Of a stretch of 64,000 nt of DNA, positions 8,650 to 17,495 are shown piece by piece; within the stretch, counting starts at the first letter, position 1, and each line of letters opens with the position of its first letter. The notes under the pieces are model-generated. The model was not told the origin of the DNA, did not search any database, and worked only from the letters and a program-made list of their open reading frames with translations. The DNA is taken from the NCBI RefSeq assembly GCF_000155595.1, contig NZ_DS989904.1, positions 3,567,612-3,631,611 of the forward strand, in the 5' to 3' direction. The stretch comes from Synechococcus sp. PCC 7335. GTDB lineage: Bacteria > Cyanobacteriota > Cyanobacteriia > Phormidesmidales > Phormidesmidaceae. Both the position numbers and the translations under genes were made by a program.

Positions 8650-11250
8650 ATGGCCAACTTTAACTTGAGTGGATTTGTCAATGAAGAAGTGATTACCAGC
8701 GGTCTGACTGCACCGATCGCTCTCACTTTCCTACCTGATAACCGTATGCTCTTGATAGAGAAGAGCGGACAGGTCCTAATCGCCGACCCTAACTCTGGGC
8801 AAAAGTCTCTCTATTTAAACATCTCTAACATTGTCAATTCAGGTCAAGAGCGTGGTTTGCTAGAGATAGCCATTCCTCCAGACTTTGAGCCCGGCTCGGC
8901 AAGCGGTAGGAATCTGATCTATCTCTTCTACACGCGCTCCAGTAATACCAACCGCGCCGTGATTGCTAGCTTCGAGCATAACGAGCTTTCGGGTGGGCTC
9001 TCTAGTAGAGCGAATGCTAACAGTGAGACTATCCTCTGGACCGACACAGATGGTTATGTCTCCTGCTGCCACTACGGCGGCGGGCTAGATTTTGGCCCCG
9101 ATGGAAAGATTTGGCTAACTAGCTCAGATAAGTTCAATACCTCTAACGGTGGAGAAGGTGGCCCCGACGACGACTGGCCACTCAACCTAGAGAACACCAG
9201 CGGTAAGATCATACGCATCAGTCGCGATGGCTCTATCCCAGATGGCACAGATGGCTGGCCCGCTAACCCTTATATCAACGGTACGATTGCTGGCCCCTAC
9301 CCTGCCTTAGCAGCAGACGGGCAGCCATATGAGCCACATCCTTCTATCTGGGCCTATGGTCTACGTAACCCCTTTCGGGCCTCTTGGGACGAGGAATATG
9401 GCAAGTTCTATATTGGTGAAGTTGGCGGTAACCGAAATCGGTCAACGGACGATGTCCATGTAGCTTCTCTCGAGCAGCCTGGTGCCTTCTATGGTTGGAA
9501 CTTCTACGAAGGAGTCAACAGCGCTCTGCTTTACAATCCAGCCAAGTCGCCATTTAATCCAGCTGAGTTTCCACAGCCAGATACTGACCTAGCCGATCCC
9601 AGTAACGGCGACTACTACTCGGCGCCAATCTTTGACATTCCGCATTCGTCTTTGACAGGTGGCTTTGTCTACCGAGGCGATATGTTTCCAGAAGATTTCA
9701 AGGGTGTCTACTTCTATGGCAACTTTGAAGACGGATACATAAAGTTTCTAGATCTGAACGCCACGGGCGACCAGGTTGAAGGCGTATATGACTTCAAACC
9801 CAGCGGTGACATTCCTGGGGACACTCCGAATATCGTCTTCCTTGAAGAAGGGATTGACGGAGCACTGTACTACATCAACTATGCAGCCAACGGCGGCCAA
9901 GTGCAGCGTATTACCTTTGGCGGCCTCAGTGCCCCCTCCATTCAGTCATTTAGCATTACTGACGACCAAGGGGCTCCCGATGATCAAGCTGGCCCAGCGG
10001 CACCACTGAATATCACCTACGCGGCAACTGTGGCCGATAGCGACACTCCGCTTGGTGATTTGACCTACAGCATCAACTTTGGGGACGGTACGCCAGCCGC
10101 GACCGGATCTCCTAACCCTGCTACGGGTGAGATTTCAGTCAATCATCAATACACAGCCGAAGGCACCTACAACGCCACACTTAGCGTCAGTGATGGCACC
10201 CTCTCCACCCTAGCTGAGCCAATTACCGTTACTGTCGGTAGCGCTAACAGTGCGCCTGAGTTTCAATCTGCTAGCTCGGATATCGCATTTGGTGACCCCG
10301 GTGACCAGGTGACTTTCACAGCTACTGTGGCTGATGCAGATGACCCAGCTAATACGCTCACCTACACGCTCGACTTCGGTGATGGCACACCGAACAGTAC
10401 GGGTAGCCCTAATAACAATGGCGAAATCGAGGTCACACATACCTACACGAGTGAGGGCACCTACAATGCCTTCTTCACTATCTCAGATGGCAAAGCTGCT
10501 CCTGTATCCTCCAATACTATCGTCATCCAAATCGGTATCTCCAGCCAGCTACCAGTGACCAACGGTTTAGTATTCCAGGTAGAAGCCTTCACTAAAATCG
10601 GTATTGATGGCACGAGGGTCACCGAGTGGATTGATCAATCTGGCTTTAATAACAGCCTGCAAGCAGCAGGTAATCCGCAGCTAATCGAGAGTGCGACACC
10701 GTCTGGTCAGCCTGCCGTTGCGCTAGATGGTGATGGAGACTATCTCTTTAGAGAACAGACACCTGCAACAGATCTGCAAGGGCTTTCTAGCGGTAATGCT
10801 CCGCGGACGATGTTCTTCGTAGTGGATTATGAGAATGTCACTAATCGTGAATATGCTGGCCTTGTCTATGGCAAAGCTGCTGATAACCAAGCTTTTGGTC
10901 TGACCTTGAACGGGAATAAAGATAATTTCACGATCCAAGGCTGGGGAAGAACAAACGATCGGGCTACTGACATTAATGGTGTCGTCGATCCTAATAGTGG
11001 TCAGCAACGCGGCTTTGTCTCTCATGCAGTCGTGTTTGATGGGACGACCTTCAGACACTATGTCAACGGCGTAGAGATTGCCTCTGGTAATAAGACTTAC
11101 AACACAGTCGTTGAAAAGCTACTGATTGGTCAAAATCTCGACGGCGGTGAGACGCCGATGAGTGTTGCCGGTGCATTCATCTACAATCGCGCATTGAATA
11201 CAAATGAATTCGACGCGGTCGAAAACTACATTCAGCAGACCTTTCTATAG
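8650..11250 (+). CDS. PQQ-type sugar dehydrogenase with two PKD domains and a LamG-like domain (copy 1)
   Basis: 866 residues. Residues ~10-425 form a glucose/sorbosone-dehydrogenase-type six-bladed propeller: APIALTFLPDNRMLLIEKSG, the candidate catalytic His in CCHYGGGLDFGPDGKIW, then YGLRNPFRASWDEEYGKFYI and GGFVYRGDMFPEDF. Two PKD domains follow (~430-630, each ending in TYNA.LSVSDG-like motifs), then a LamG/concanavalin-like domain (~640-866). The family oxidises sugars or aldoses using PQQ; PQQ genes are not in the window. Adhesive domains imply an extracellular protein, yet there is no N-terminal signal peptide at ATG 8650. Two adjacent cysteines precede the candidate catalytic His. A close paralogue lies 1 kb downstream. 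Confidence 0.85.
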   Translation: MANFNLSGFVNEEVITSGLTAPIALTFLPDNRMLLIEKSGQVLIADPNSGQKSLYLNISNIVNSGQERGLLEIAIPPDFEPGSASGRNLIYLFYTRSSNTNRAVIASFEHNELSGGLSSRANANSETILWTDTDGYVSCCHYGGGLDFGPDGKIWLTSSDKFNTSNGGEGGPDDDWPLNLENTSGKIIRISRDGSIPDGTDGWPANPYINGTIAGPYPALAADGQPYEPHPSIWAYGLRNPFRASWDEEYGKFYIGEVGGNRNRSTDDVHVASLEQPGAFYGWNFYEGVNSALLYNPAKSPFNPAEFPQPDTDLADPSNGDYYSAPIFDIPHSSLTGGFVYRGDMFPEDFKGVYFYGNFEDGYIKFLDLNATGDQVEGVYDFKPSGDIPGDTPNIVFLEEGIDGALYYINYAANGGQVQRITFGGLSAPSIQSFSITDDQGAPDDQAGPAAPLNITYAATVADSDTPLGDLTYSINFGDGTPAATGSPNPATGEISVNHQYTAEGTYNATLSVSDGTLSTLAEPITVTVGSANSAPEFQSASSDIAFGDPGDQVTFTATVADADDPANTLTYTLDFGDGTPNSTGSPNNNGEIEVTHTYTSEGTYNAFFTISDGKAAPVSSNTIVIQIGISSQLPVTNGLVFQVEAFTKIGIDGTRVTEWIDQSGFNNSLQAAGNPQLIESATPSGQPAVALDGDGDYLFREQTPATDLQGLSSGNAPRTMFFVVDYENVTNREYAGLVYGKAADNQAFGLTLNGNKDNFTIQGWGRTNDRATDINGVVDPNSGQQRGFVSHAVVFDGTTFRHYVNGVEIASGNKTYNTVVEKLLIGQNLDGGETPMSVAGAFIYNRALNTNEFDAVENYIQQTFL

Positions 11251-12297
11251 CCTTAGCTAATTAGCGTACCGTCTCAATCGCCTACCCTCAGAGAGCTTCC
11301 AGAAATTGGAAGCTCTTTTTAATGTGTCAATCACTTGGACTTAAGGCAAAATGAGAATTTGTCAGCGCCCATTACATTCTATAGCAAAGTTAAAGATGCG
11401 CTCTTACTATGCTCGTTAGGTTAGCCGTTGCTTTATGTTTGTTTTAACAGACATGACTGTCCTATCCAACCTGACGGATGCTACGAAAGCAAAATAAGAC
11501 TCATTCGCCTGAACGACTTTGAGGCTCAAAACGCCGTAAGTACTAAAACCTTGTAAGAGTTTTTGGCTATCAAGCAACAAGTTTATGTTGTCTCGGCCAC
11601 TCTTTTTCAAGGATCATTTTTTCAAGGCTCATCGAAGAGCGACAACACCTATTCCGCTCTCCACAACGTTAAACGAATGTATCTTACACAACATTCTAAA
11701 GATGAGTTTCGCAGCCTGAAGTAATTGAGATAGCTATTTCCTAGCATAGTTGTCTGCTGAATAAATTTTCAAGCAGAACTTTTGAAAAAAGCATAACAAG
11801 ATTGCAGAAATCGCATTCATCCTCTGTTTTGCATAGTTTGACAGAGGTTGCATAAAAGTTGTTATTGGGGATAATATATTTTTGGATTCTGATTTGTTTT
11901 TTGTGGTGTAGGGTAGTTCGTACAAGAAAGACAATTCGCTTCAGCCCTGTACCTTACCGTAGATTACTAGTAAAGAAATCGTTAAGGTGGTAGGCGATAG
12001 CGAGAGAGAAAGCGCTATTTAATACGAATGGGCTACATCAGTTCGCTAGTAGAAGTTATCTCTCCTTTTGTTTGTCATGACCATTTAAATTAATGGAAGA
12101 TTTTCAGGAATAGCATTCTACAAATGTGAATCTCTCGCTGAGAGAGCTATTAAGACCTTCACGAATAGAGCAGAGCTGTCTTATACATCAGCCTACAACA
12201 TCAAGAGTACTTGTAGGAGTACTTACACCTCGTGGGTGGTTAGTCTTTCAGATGCTTGAAATCTTATTTGAGTAATATCTACACATTACGGTTCCTG
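11251..12297. other. Intergenic stretch between the two dehydrogenase paralogues
   Basis: About 1 kb. A terminator lies at its left end. Short open frames on the minus strand near 11416-11610 and 11734-11934 have no recognisable domain or ribosome site and are not called. A short hairpin (TCTCT/AGAGA, 12131-12145) and AT-rich sequence near 11780-11900 suggest promoter or leader sequence for the second paralogue. The long gap differs in sequence from the gap ahead of copy 1, so the promoters were probably not duplicated together. Confidence 0.45.
11292..11321 (+). terminator. Rho-independent terminator after dehydrogenase copy 1
   Basis: AGAGCTTCC (11292-11300) pairs perfectly with GGAAGCTCT (11308-11316) around a 7-base loop and runs into TTTTT. 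It lies 40 bases after the stop codon. Confidence 0.9.
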
Positions 12298-14880
12298 ATG
12301 GTTGATTTTAATTTGGATGGGTTTGTTAACGAACAAGTGATAACTGGCGGACTGGCTGCGCCCATCGCCCTTGGCTTTCTGCCCGACAACCGTATGCTAC
12401 TGCTAGAAAAAGGTGGGCAAATCTTCATTGCCGATCCTAACTCTGGGCAAAAGTCTCTCTATCTAGACATCTCCAACATCGTCAATTCTGGAAATGAGCG
12501 CGGTCTGCTAGAGATAGCTATTCCTCCAGACTTTGACCCCGATCCAGCTAGTGGTAATAATGAAATCTATCTTTTCTACACGCGCTCAGGTAACACCAAC
12601 CGAGCGGTGATTGCTAGCTTTGAGCATAACGAGCTCTCTGGCGAACTCTCTAGTCAGGCCGATGCCAACAGTGAGACCATCCTTTGGACCGATGTGGATG
12701 GGTATGTCTCTTGCTGTCACTACGGCGGCGGTCTGGACTTTGGACCAGATGGGAAGCTCTGGCTGACTAGCTCAGACAAGTTCAACACTTCTAACGGTGG
12801 CGAAGGCGGCCCGGATGATGACTGGCCGCTTGACCTAGAAAGCACCAGCGGTAAGATCATCCGCGTCAACCGCGATGGCTCTATTCCAGACGGTACAGAC
12901 GGCTGGCCGGCTAACCCTTACGTTGATGGCACGATTGATGGACCTTACCCTAGTCTGGCCGCGGACGGACAGCCATATGATCCAAACAAGTATATCTGGG
13001 CTTATGGACTACGCAATCCGTTCCGAGCTGATTGGGACGAAGAGTACGGCAAATTCTACATCGGTGAGGTCGGCGGCAATCGAAATCGATCAACAGACGA
13101 TATCCACGTCGCTTCACTCGACCAGGCCGGCGCTTTCTATGGTTGGAACTTCTATGAAGGTGTCAACAACGCCGTTCTATACAACCCGGATAAGTCGCCG
13201 TTCAACCCGGTTGAGTTTCCACAACCCGATACTGACCTAGCAGACCCGAGCACTGGCGACTACTTTTCTGCGCCAATCTACGACTTTCCGCATGCGTCTT
13301 TGACTGGTGGCTTCGTCTACCGAGGCGATATGTTCCCCGAAGAGTTCGATGGGGTCTACTTCTTCGGCAACTTCAAAGACAACTACATTAAGTTCCTCGA
13401 TTTGAATGCTACGGGCGATCAGGTTGAAGATATCTATGACTTTAAACCTAGTGAAGGTATTCCTGGCGAAACCCCAAACATAGTCTTCCTAGAAGAAGGG
13501 ATTGACGGGGCACTGTACTACATCAACTACGAGGCTGACGGCGGGCAGGTACAGCGCATTACTTTTGGCAACGACAATATGGCACCCTTCGTTATCTCTT
13601 CTAGCGTAACTGACGATCAAGGTGATCCAAACGACCTTACTGGTACAACCCTGCCGCTCGATATTGTCTTTGCTGCAACCGTCAACGACAATGACACACC
13701 ACTTAGCAGCTTGACCTACAGCATTAACTTTGGCGATGGTACGGTCGTCGACGGTTCGCCTGACCCGACTACCGGTGAGATCTCAGTCGATCATCGGTAC
13801 ACAGCCGAAGGTACTTACAATGCTACGCTGCGCGTCGAAGATGGAACTAGCTCAGCACTAAGTCAGCCCATAACTATCACAGCTGGCAGCTTCAATAGCG
13901 CGCCTACCTTCGAGTCTGTTAGTTCAGACATCGCGTTCGCTGAGCCTAATGACCAGGTAACCTTCACAGCCGTCGTCGCTGATGCGGATGACGCAGTGGA
14001 TACACTGACCTATACGCTCGACTTTGGCGACGGCTCGCAGACTTCTGGTAGCCCCGACGACAAGGGTGGAATTGAGATTACACATACTTACACAAGTGAG
14101 GGAACCTACAATGCTTCTTTCACTATCTCGGATGGCAAAGCTGATCCAGTCACCTCTACTACCCTTCCTATCCAGGTAGGGACCTCTAACCAGCTACCGG
14201 TTACGGACGGTTTAGTGTTCCAGGTAGAAGCCTTTACCAAAATTGGTTTAGATGGCACAACCGTGACTGGATGGATTGACCAGTCTAGCTTTGCCAACGA
14301 CTTGTCTGCAGCAGGCGATCCACAGCTAGTCGAAAACGCAACGCCCTCTGGTCAGTCTGCCGTTACGTTTGATGGCAAAGGTGATTATCTCTTTCGTGAA
14401 GGAGCATTGAAAGGGTTTGCAGGTGGGAGCGATCCTCGAACAATGTTCTTTGTCGTAGACTACGAAAACGTTACCAACGGAGAATACGCTGGACTTACCT
14501 ACGGCAAAGCCGATGAGAACCAAGCTTTTGGTCTGACGCTAGACGGTAATAACGATAACCTTACAGTTCAAGGCTGGGGAAGAACAAACGACCAGCGTAC
14601 TGACATCGACGGTGTCATCAATCCTGATAGCAAGCAGCGCGGCTTTGTCTCTCATGCCGTAGTATACGATGGCACCGTGTTCGAACACTATTTAAACGGA
14701 GCGGAGATTGACTCTGGTAACAAGACTTACAACACAGTCGTTGAAAGGCTGCTGATTGGCCAAAACCTAGACGGTGGTGAAACGCCCATGAGCGTTGCTG
14801 GTGCATTTATCTACAATCGCGCATTGAATCCAAATGAATTTGATGCGGTCGAAAACTACGTCCAGCAGACCTTTCTATAG
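12298..14880 (+). CDS. PQQ-type sugar dehydrogenase with two PKD domains and a LamG-like domain (copy 2)
   Basis: Same domain order and near-identical sequence over long stretches to the 8650 gene, including the CCHYGGGLDFGPDGK site, the YGLRNPFRADWDEEYG strand and an almost identical C-terminus (AGAFIYNRALNPNEFDAVENY). ATG 12298 (MVDFNLDGFVNE) aligns with the start of copy 1; the frame is open 14 codons further to a TTG at 12256, which is less likely. Differences cluster in the PKD domains and in the loop before the LamG region (copy 2 is shorter there), suggesting shared chemistry and diverging surface domains. It also lacks a classical signal peptide. A separate terminator follows, so the paralogues are probably separate transcription units. 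Confidence 0.85.
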   Translation: MVDFNLDGFVNEQVITGGLAAPIALGFLPDNRMLLLEKGGQIFIADPNSGQKSLYLDISNIVNSGNERGLLEIAIPPDFDPDPASGNNEIYLFYTRSGNTNRAVIASFEHNELSGELSSQADANSETILWTDVDGYVSCCHYGGGLDFGPDGKLWLTSSDKFNTSNGGEGGPDDDWPLDLESTSGKIIRVNRDGSIPDGTDGWPANPYVDGTIDGPYPSLAADGQPYDPNKYIWAYGLRNPFRADWDEEYGKFYIGEVGGNRNRSTDDIHVASLDQAGAFYGWNFYEGVNNAVLYNPDKSPFNPVEFPQPDTDLADPSTGDYFSAPIYDFPHASLTGGFVYRGDMFPEEFDGVYFFGNFKDNYIKFLDLNATGDQVEDIYDFKPSEGIPGETPNIVFLEEGIDGALYYINYEADGGQVQRITFGNDNMAPFVISSSVTDDQGDPNDLTGTTLPLDIVFAATVNDNDTPLSSLTYSINFGDGTVVDGSPDPTTGEISVDHRYTAEGTYNATLRVEDGTSSALSQPITITAGSFNSAPTFESVSSDIAFAEPNDQVTFTAVVADADDAVDTLTYTLDFGDGSQTSGSPDDKGGIEITHTYTSEGTYNASFTISDGKADPVTSTTLPIQVGTSNQLPVTDGLVFQVEAFTKIGLDGTTVTGWIDQSSFANDLSAAGDPQLVENATPSGQSAVTFDGKGDYLFREGALKGFAGGSDPRTMFFVVDYENVTNGEYAGLTYGKADENQAFGLTLDGNNDNLTVQGWGRTNDQRTDIDGVINPDSKQRGFVSHAVVYDGTVFEHYLNGAEIDSGNKTYNTVVERLLIGQNLDGGETPMSVAGAFIYNRALNPNEFDAVENYVQQTFL

Positions 14881-14938
14881 CCCTCTCCGGTAGGCTTAGT
14901 CGAGCCACCTCAGCCGGCAGCTTTGATCACTTTGCTTC

Positions 14939-14970
14939 AGAGGGGTTCCAAATTAGTGGAAACCCTCTTT
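14939..14970 (+). terminator. Rho-independent terminator after dehydrogenase copy 2
   Basis: AGAGGG and TTCCA pair with TGGAA and CCCTCT with a single G-A mismatch in the stem, followed by a short T run. It lies about 60 bases past the stop. Confidence 0.8.
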
Positions 14971-15095
14971 ATTGCCAAATTGTTTCGGTATAGATAGGTC
15001 GTTGACTAGCGAAGAATGGTAGCTCGGAAGATTATAATCATCATCGGGCACGCACTTTCCCCCGGTATACTGCTCTAAACTATCTTGATGCTTTC

Positions 15096-15695
15096 ATGAA
15101 CGGATCAAGCCCACCGCCGCCACGTTCATCTAACTCTAAATCACCTAGAGCTAGATCATCTAGAGCTAAACCGTCTAGAGCAACCAGGCGTAGACGAGCT
15201 GGTCAATCGCTGACGCCATGGGCACAGATCATACTGCTGTGCTTGCTCTACATAACAGTCGGTTTAGTCTTGTTAACACCAGAACCACCCCCTTGGGTTT
15301 GGCTAGCAACTGCGATCGCCATTCCATCACTGGCTATGGGGCTAACGCCTTCCTTTGACTTTTCAAAAAGCTCAGGGCGAAAGCATCGAGTTGGTGTGCT
15401 CTCTTATCTAGGCGGACTATTGCTAGTCGTTGCGCTCTCAGTTGCTTTCAACTATATCGGCAGCGATCAAAACTTAGATGAGGTCAGTTTGAGATGGGCC
15501 CTGATAGGATTAGGGCTACTGACATCCTTATCGGTAGTACTCACAGCGGTGATCGCAACCGTCATGGCTCAGCTAGGAGCGAGCTTGGTAGTGGGAGCTC
15601 AATACTGGCGAAGCGTCACAATAGTGCTCGTGACCAGCTTGGTAGGACTCTGCATAGGAGGCTTGATCGGGCTGTCGTTAGTCGTATCGCTCTAG
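15096..15695 (+). CDS. Hypothetical multi-helix membrane protein with Ser/Arg-rich N-terminus
   Basis: No family recognised. The first ~45 residues are Ser-, Arg-, Lys- and Pro-rich with a repeated S-(R/K)-A-(R/K) pattern that reflects a short DNA repeat (CTAGAGCTA-like units at about 15147-15180). Four to five hydrophobic segments follow, for example IILLCLLYITVGLVLL and GLGLLTSLSVVLTAVIATVM. ATG 15096. The gene ends about 60 bases before the Hsp70-like gene and on the same strand, so the two may be cotranscribed. Confidence 0.6.
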   Translation: MNGSSPPPPRSSNSKSPRARSSRAKPSRATRRRRAGQSLTPWAQIILLCLLYITVGLVLLTPEPPPWVWLATAIAIPSLAMGLTPSFDFSKSSGRKHRVGVLSYLGGLLLVVALSVAFNYIGSDQNLDEVSLRWALIGLGLLTSLSVVLTAVIATVMAQLGASLVVGAQYWRSVTIVLVTSLVGLCIGGLIGLSLVVSL

Positions 15696-15753
15696 AAAGT
15701 GCTTTGGTAGAGAATGCAGTGTTAGCAAGTCTTTTGTTGAGTGTTTTTTGATC

Positions 15754-17367
15754 ATGTACGCCATTGATTTTGGGACGACTAATACCGTCATCGCTCGCTG
15801 GAATGCAGAAAACCAGTCGCCTGAAACGATGGTGCTGCCAGGTCTATCAATACAGCAGCAAGGCAATCCGCCGCTGGTACCTAGCCTGCTATATATAGCG
15901 CAAGCGGCGATGGCACTAGAGGAAGTAAAACTAATTGCAGGAAAAGCAGTGCGCGATCGCGGCCTAGACCTATCTAGCGACCCTCGTTTTTTCCGCAATT
16001 TCAAACGCGGTATCGGCACACCCGTTCAAGGCTTTATTCCCGAAATAGACGGATACATCCTTTCTTTTGAAACAATAGGTAGCTGGTTTTTGCGCAGCGT
16101 CATCGAATCGCTAAGGCAACAAGATCCCAGTTTTGATTCAGTCATATTTACGGTTCCTGTAGACAGCTTTGAGTCTTACCGAAACTGGCTAGGTAGCGTG
16201 TGTCAGTCACTAGAGATCGATCAAGTTAGATTAATTGACGAGCCTACCGCGGCTGCGCTGGGTTATCAGATCAGCCCTGCGCAGCGAACGCTGCTTGTCA
16301 TCGATTTTGGCGGTGGCACGCTAGATCTTTCACTCATTCAGCCGACCTTCTCAAATGAAAAGCCTACAGGCTTTTTCCTAAAGTGGGGGAATCAATCGCG
16401 ATCGCCTCAGCCCGCAAACCAGACAGCTCCTAAAACAGTCCGCGTACTTGCAAAGGCTGGGGAAAACTTGGGCGGTGCGGATATTGATCGGTGGCTAGCA
16501 GAACACTTTGCAAATACCCAATCGCTGCCGCTGACTCCGTTGACACTGCGACTAGTTGAGAAGCTGAAGATCGCGCTCTCTTCTAGTCAGACAGCTGAGG
16601 AAGCTTACTTTGATGAGGAAACCTTAGAAAGTTACGAACTGTCGCTAACATGTGATCGCCTAGAAGATATTCTGAGTAAAAAAGGCTTTTTCGAACGGCT
16701 AGATACTCGGTTAGATCAGGTTTTCCAGCAGGCTCAAAGACAAAATCTAAGCGCAGATGATGTCGATGCCGTGCTGCTAGTAGGCGGGAGTGCTCAAATT
16801 CCAGCGGTTCAATCTTGGGCCGCAGGGCACTTTGGAGTAGAGAAAATCAAAGGCGACCGTCCGTTCGAGGCGGTTGCTCAAGGTGCTCTCAGGCTGCAAA
16901 CGATTGAACTTGAGGACTTCTTACATCACAGTTATGGCATTCGCTACTGGGACCGCCGTCAGAATACTCATAGCTGGCACCCGATTATTCAGCGTGGTCA
17001 GCCCTACCCTACAACTGAGCCAATCGAGTTTTTCTTAGGGGCCTCTAGTGAAAAGCAGCCCAGTATCGAACTCATTCTAGGTGAGCTGGGTGACTCGGCT
17101 CCTCTGCGTACAGAGGTGTATTTTGAGGGCAATCAGCTCGTTACTCGCCAAACGACCGTAGAGGGGAAAACCCCTGAAGTACAAGCGCTGAACGATACTG
17201 GGAGCGGGCGGAAAATTGCAGAGCTAACACCACCTGGTTTTCCAGGAAGCGATCGCATCAGAGTGTTGTTCAATGTTGATACCGAACGGTTTTTGCGAAT
17301 GACCGTAGAAGACTTGCTGACCAGCGAAACCCTGTTAGACGATCAAGTCGTCGTTCAGCTCAGCTAA
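15754..17367 (+). CDS. Hsp70 (DnaK)-family protein
   Basis: About 537 residues with the actin/Hsp70 ATPase signatures in order: AIDFGTTNTVIARWN at the start (phosphate 1), DEPTAAALGY, then VIDFGGGTLDLSL (phosphate 2), and AVLLVGGSAQIPAVQ (adenosine motif). After the ATPase domain comes a short beta-rich segment with no helical lid, so it is shorter than DnaK (~635 aa) and resembles the divergent Hsp70-like proteins of cyanobacteria. ATG 15754 is preferred over a TTG two codons earlier. No GrpE or DnaJ gene is adjacent; an HTH protein with a GrpE-like tail lies at 48.0 kb. Confidence 0.85.
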   Translation: MYAIDFGTTNTVIARWNAENQSPETMVLPGLSIQQQGNPPLVPSLLYIAQAAMALEEVKLIAGKAVRDRGLDLSSDPRFFRNFKRGIGTPVQGFIPEIDGYILSFETIGSWFLRSVIESLRQQDPSFDSVIFTVPVDSFESYRNWLGSVCQSLEIDQVRLIDEPTAAALGYQISPAQRTLLVIDFGGGTLDLSLIQPTFSNEKPTGFFLKWGNQSRSPQPANQTAPKTVRVLAKAGENLGGADIDRWLAEHFANTQSLPLTPLTLRLVEKLKIALSSSQTAEEAYFDEETLESYELSLTCDRLEDILSKKGFFERLDTRLDQVFQQAQRQNLSADDVDAVLLVGGSAQIPAVQSWAAGHFGVEKIKGDRPFEAVAQGALRLQTIELEDFLHHSYGIRYWDRRQNTHSWHPIIQRGQPYPTTEPIEFFLGASSEKQPSIELILGELGDSAPLRTEVYFEGNQLVTRQTTVEGKTPEVQALNDTGSGRKIAELTPPGFPGSDRIRVLFNVDTERFLRMTVEDLLTSETLLDDQVVVQLS

Positions 17368-17495
17368 CTATCGTCGCCGGGCGAAAATCCTCTTTACACC
17401 AAGATTGCTTGATCTCTGGGTGCCCTTTATTCGCAAAGGCGGGATACCATATTCGACAACCACCGTCAAAAAAGTTCGAGGGAGAGTCCGTTTCT

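Noticed and set aside
11416-11934. Two minus-strand open frames in the gap between the dehydrogenase paralogues
   Set aside because: Short, no ribosome site, no domain, and low-complexity AT-rich sequence; probably chance.
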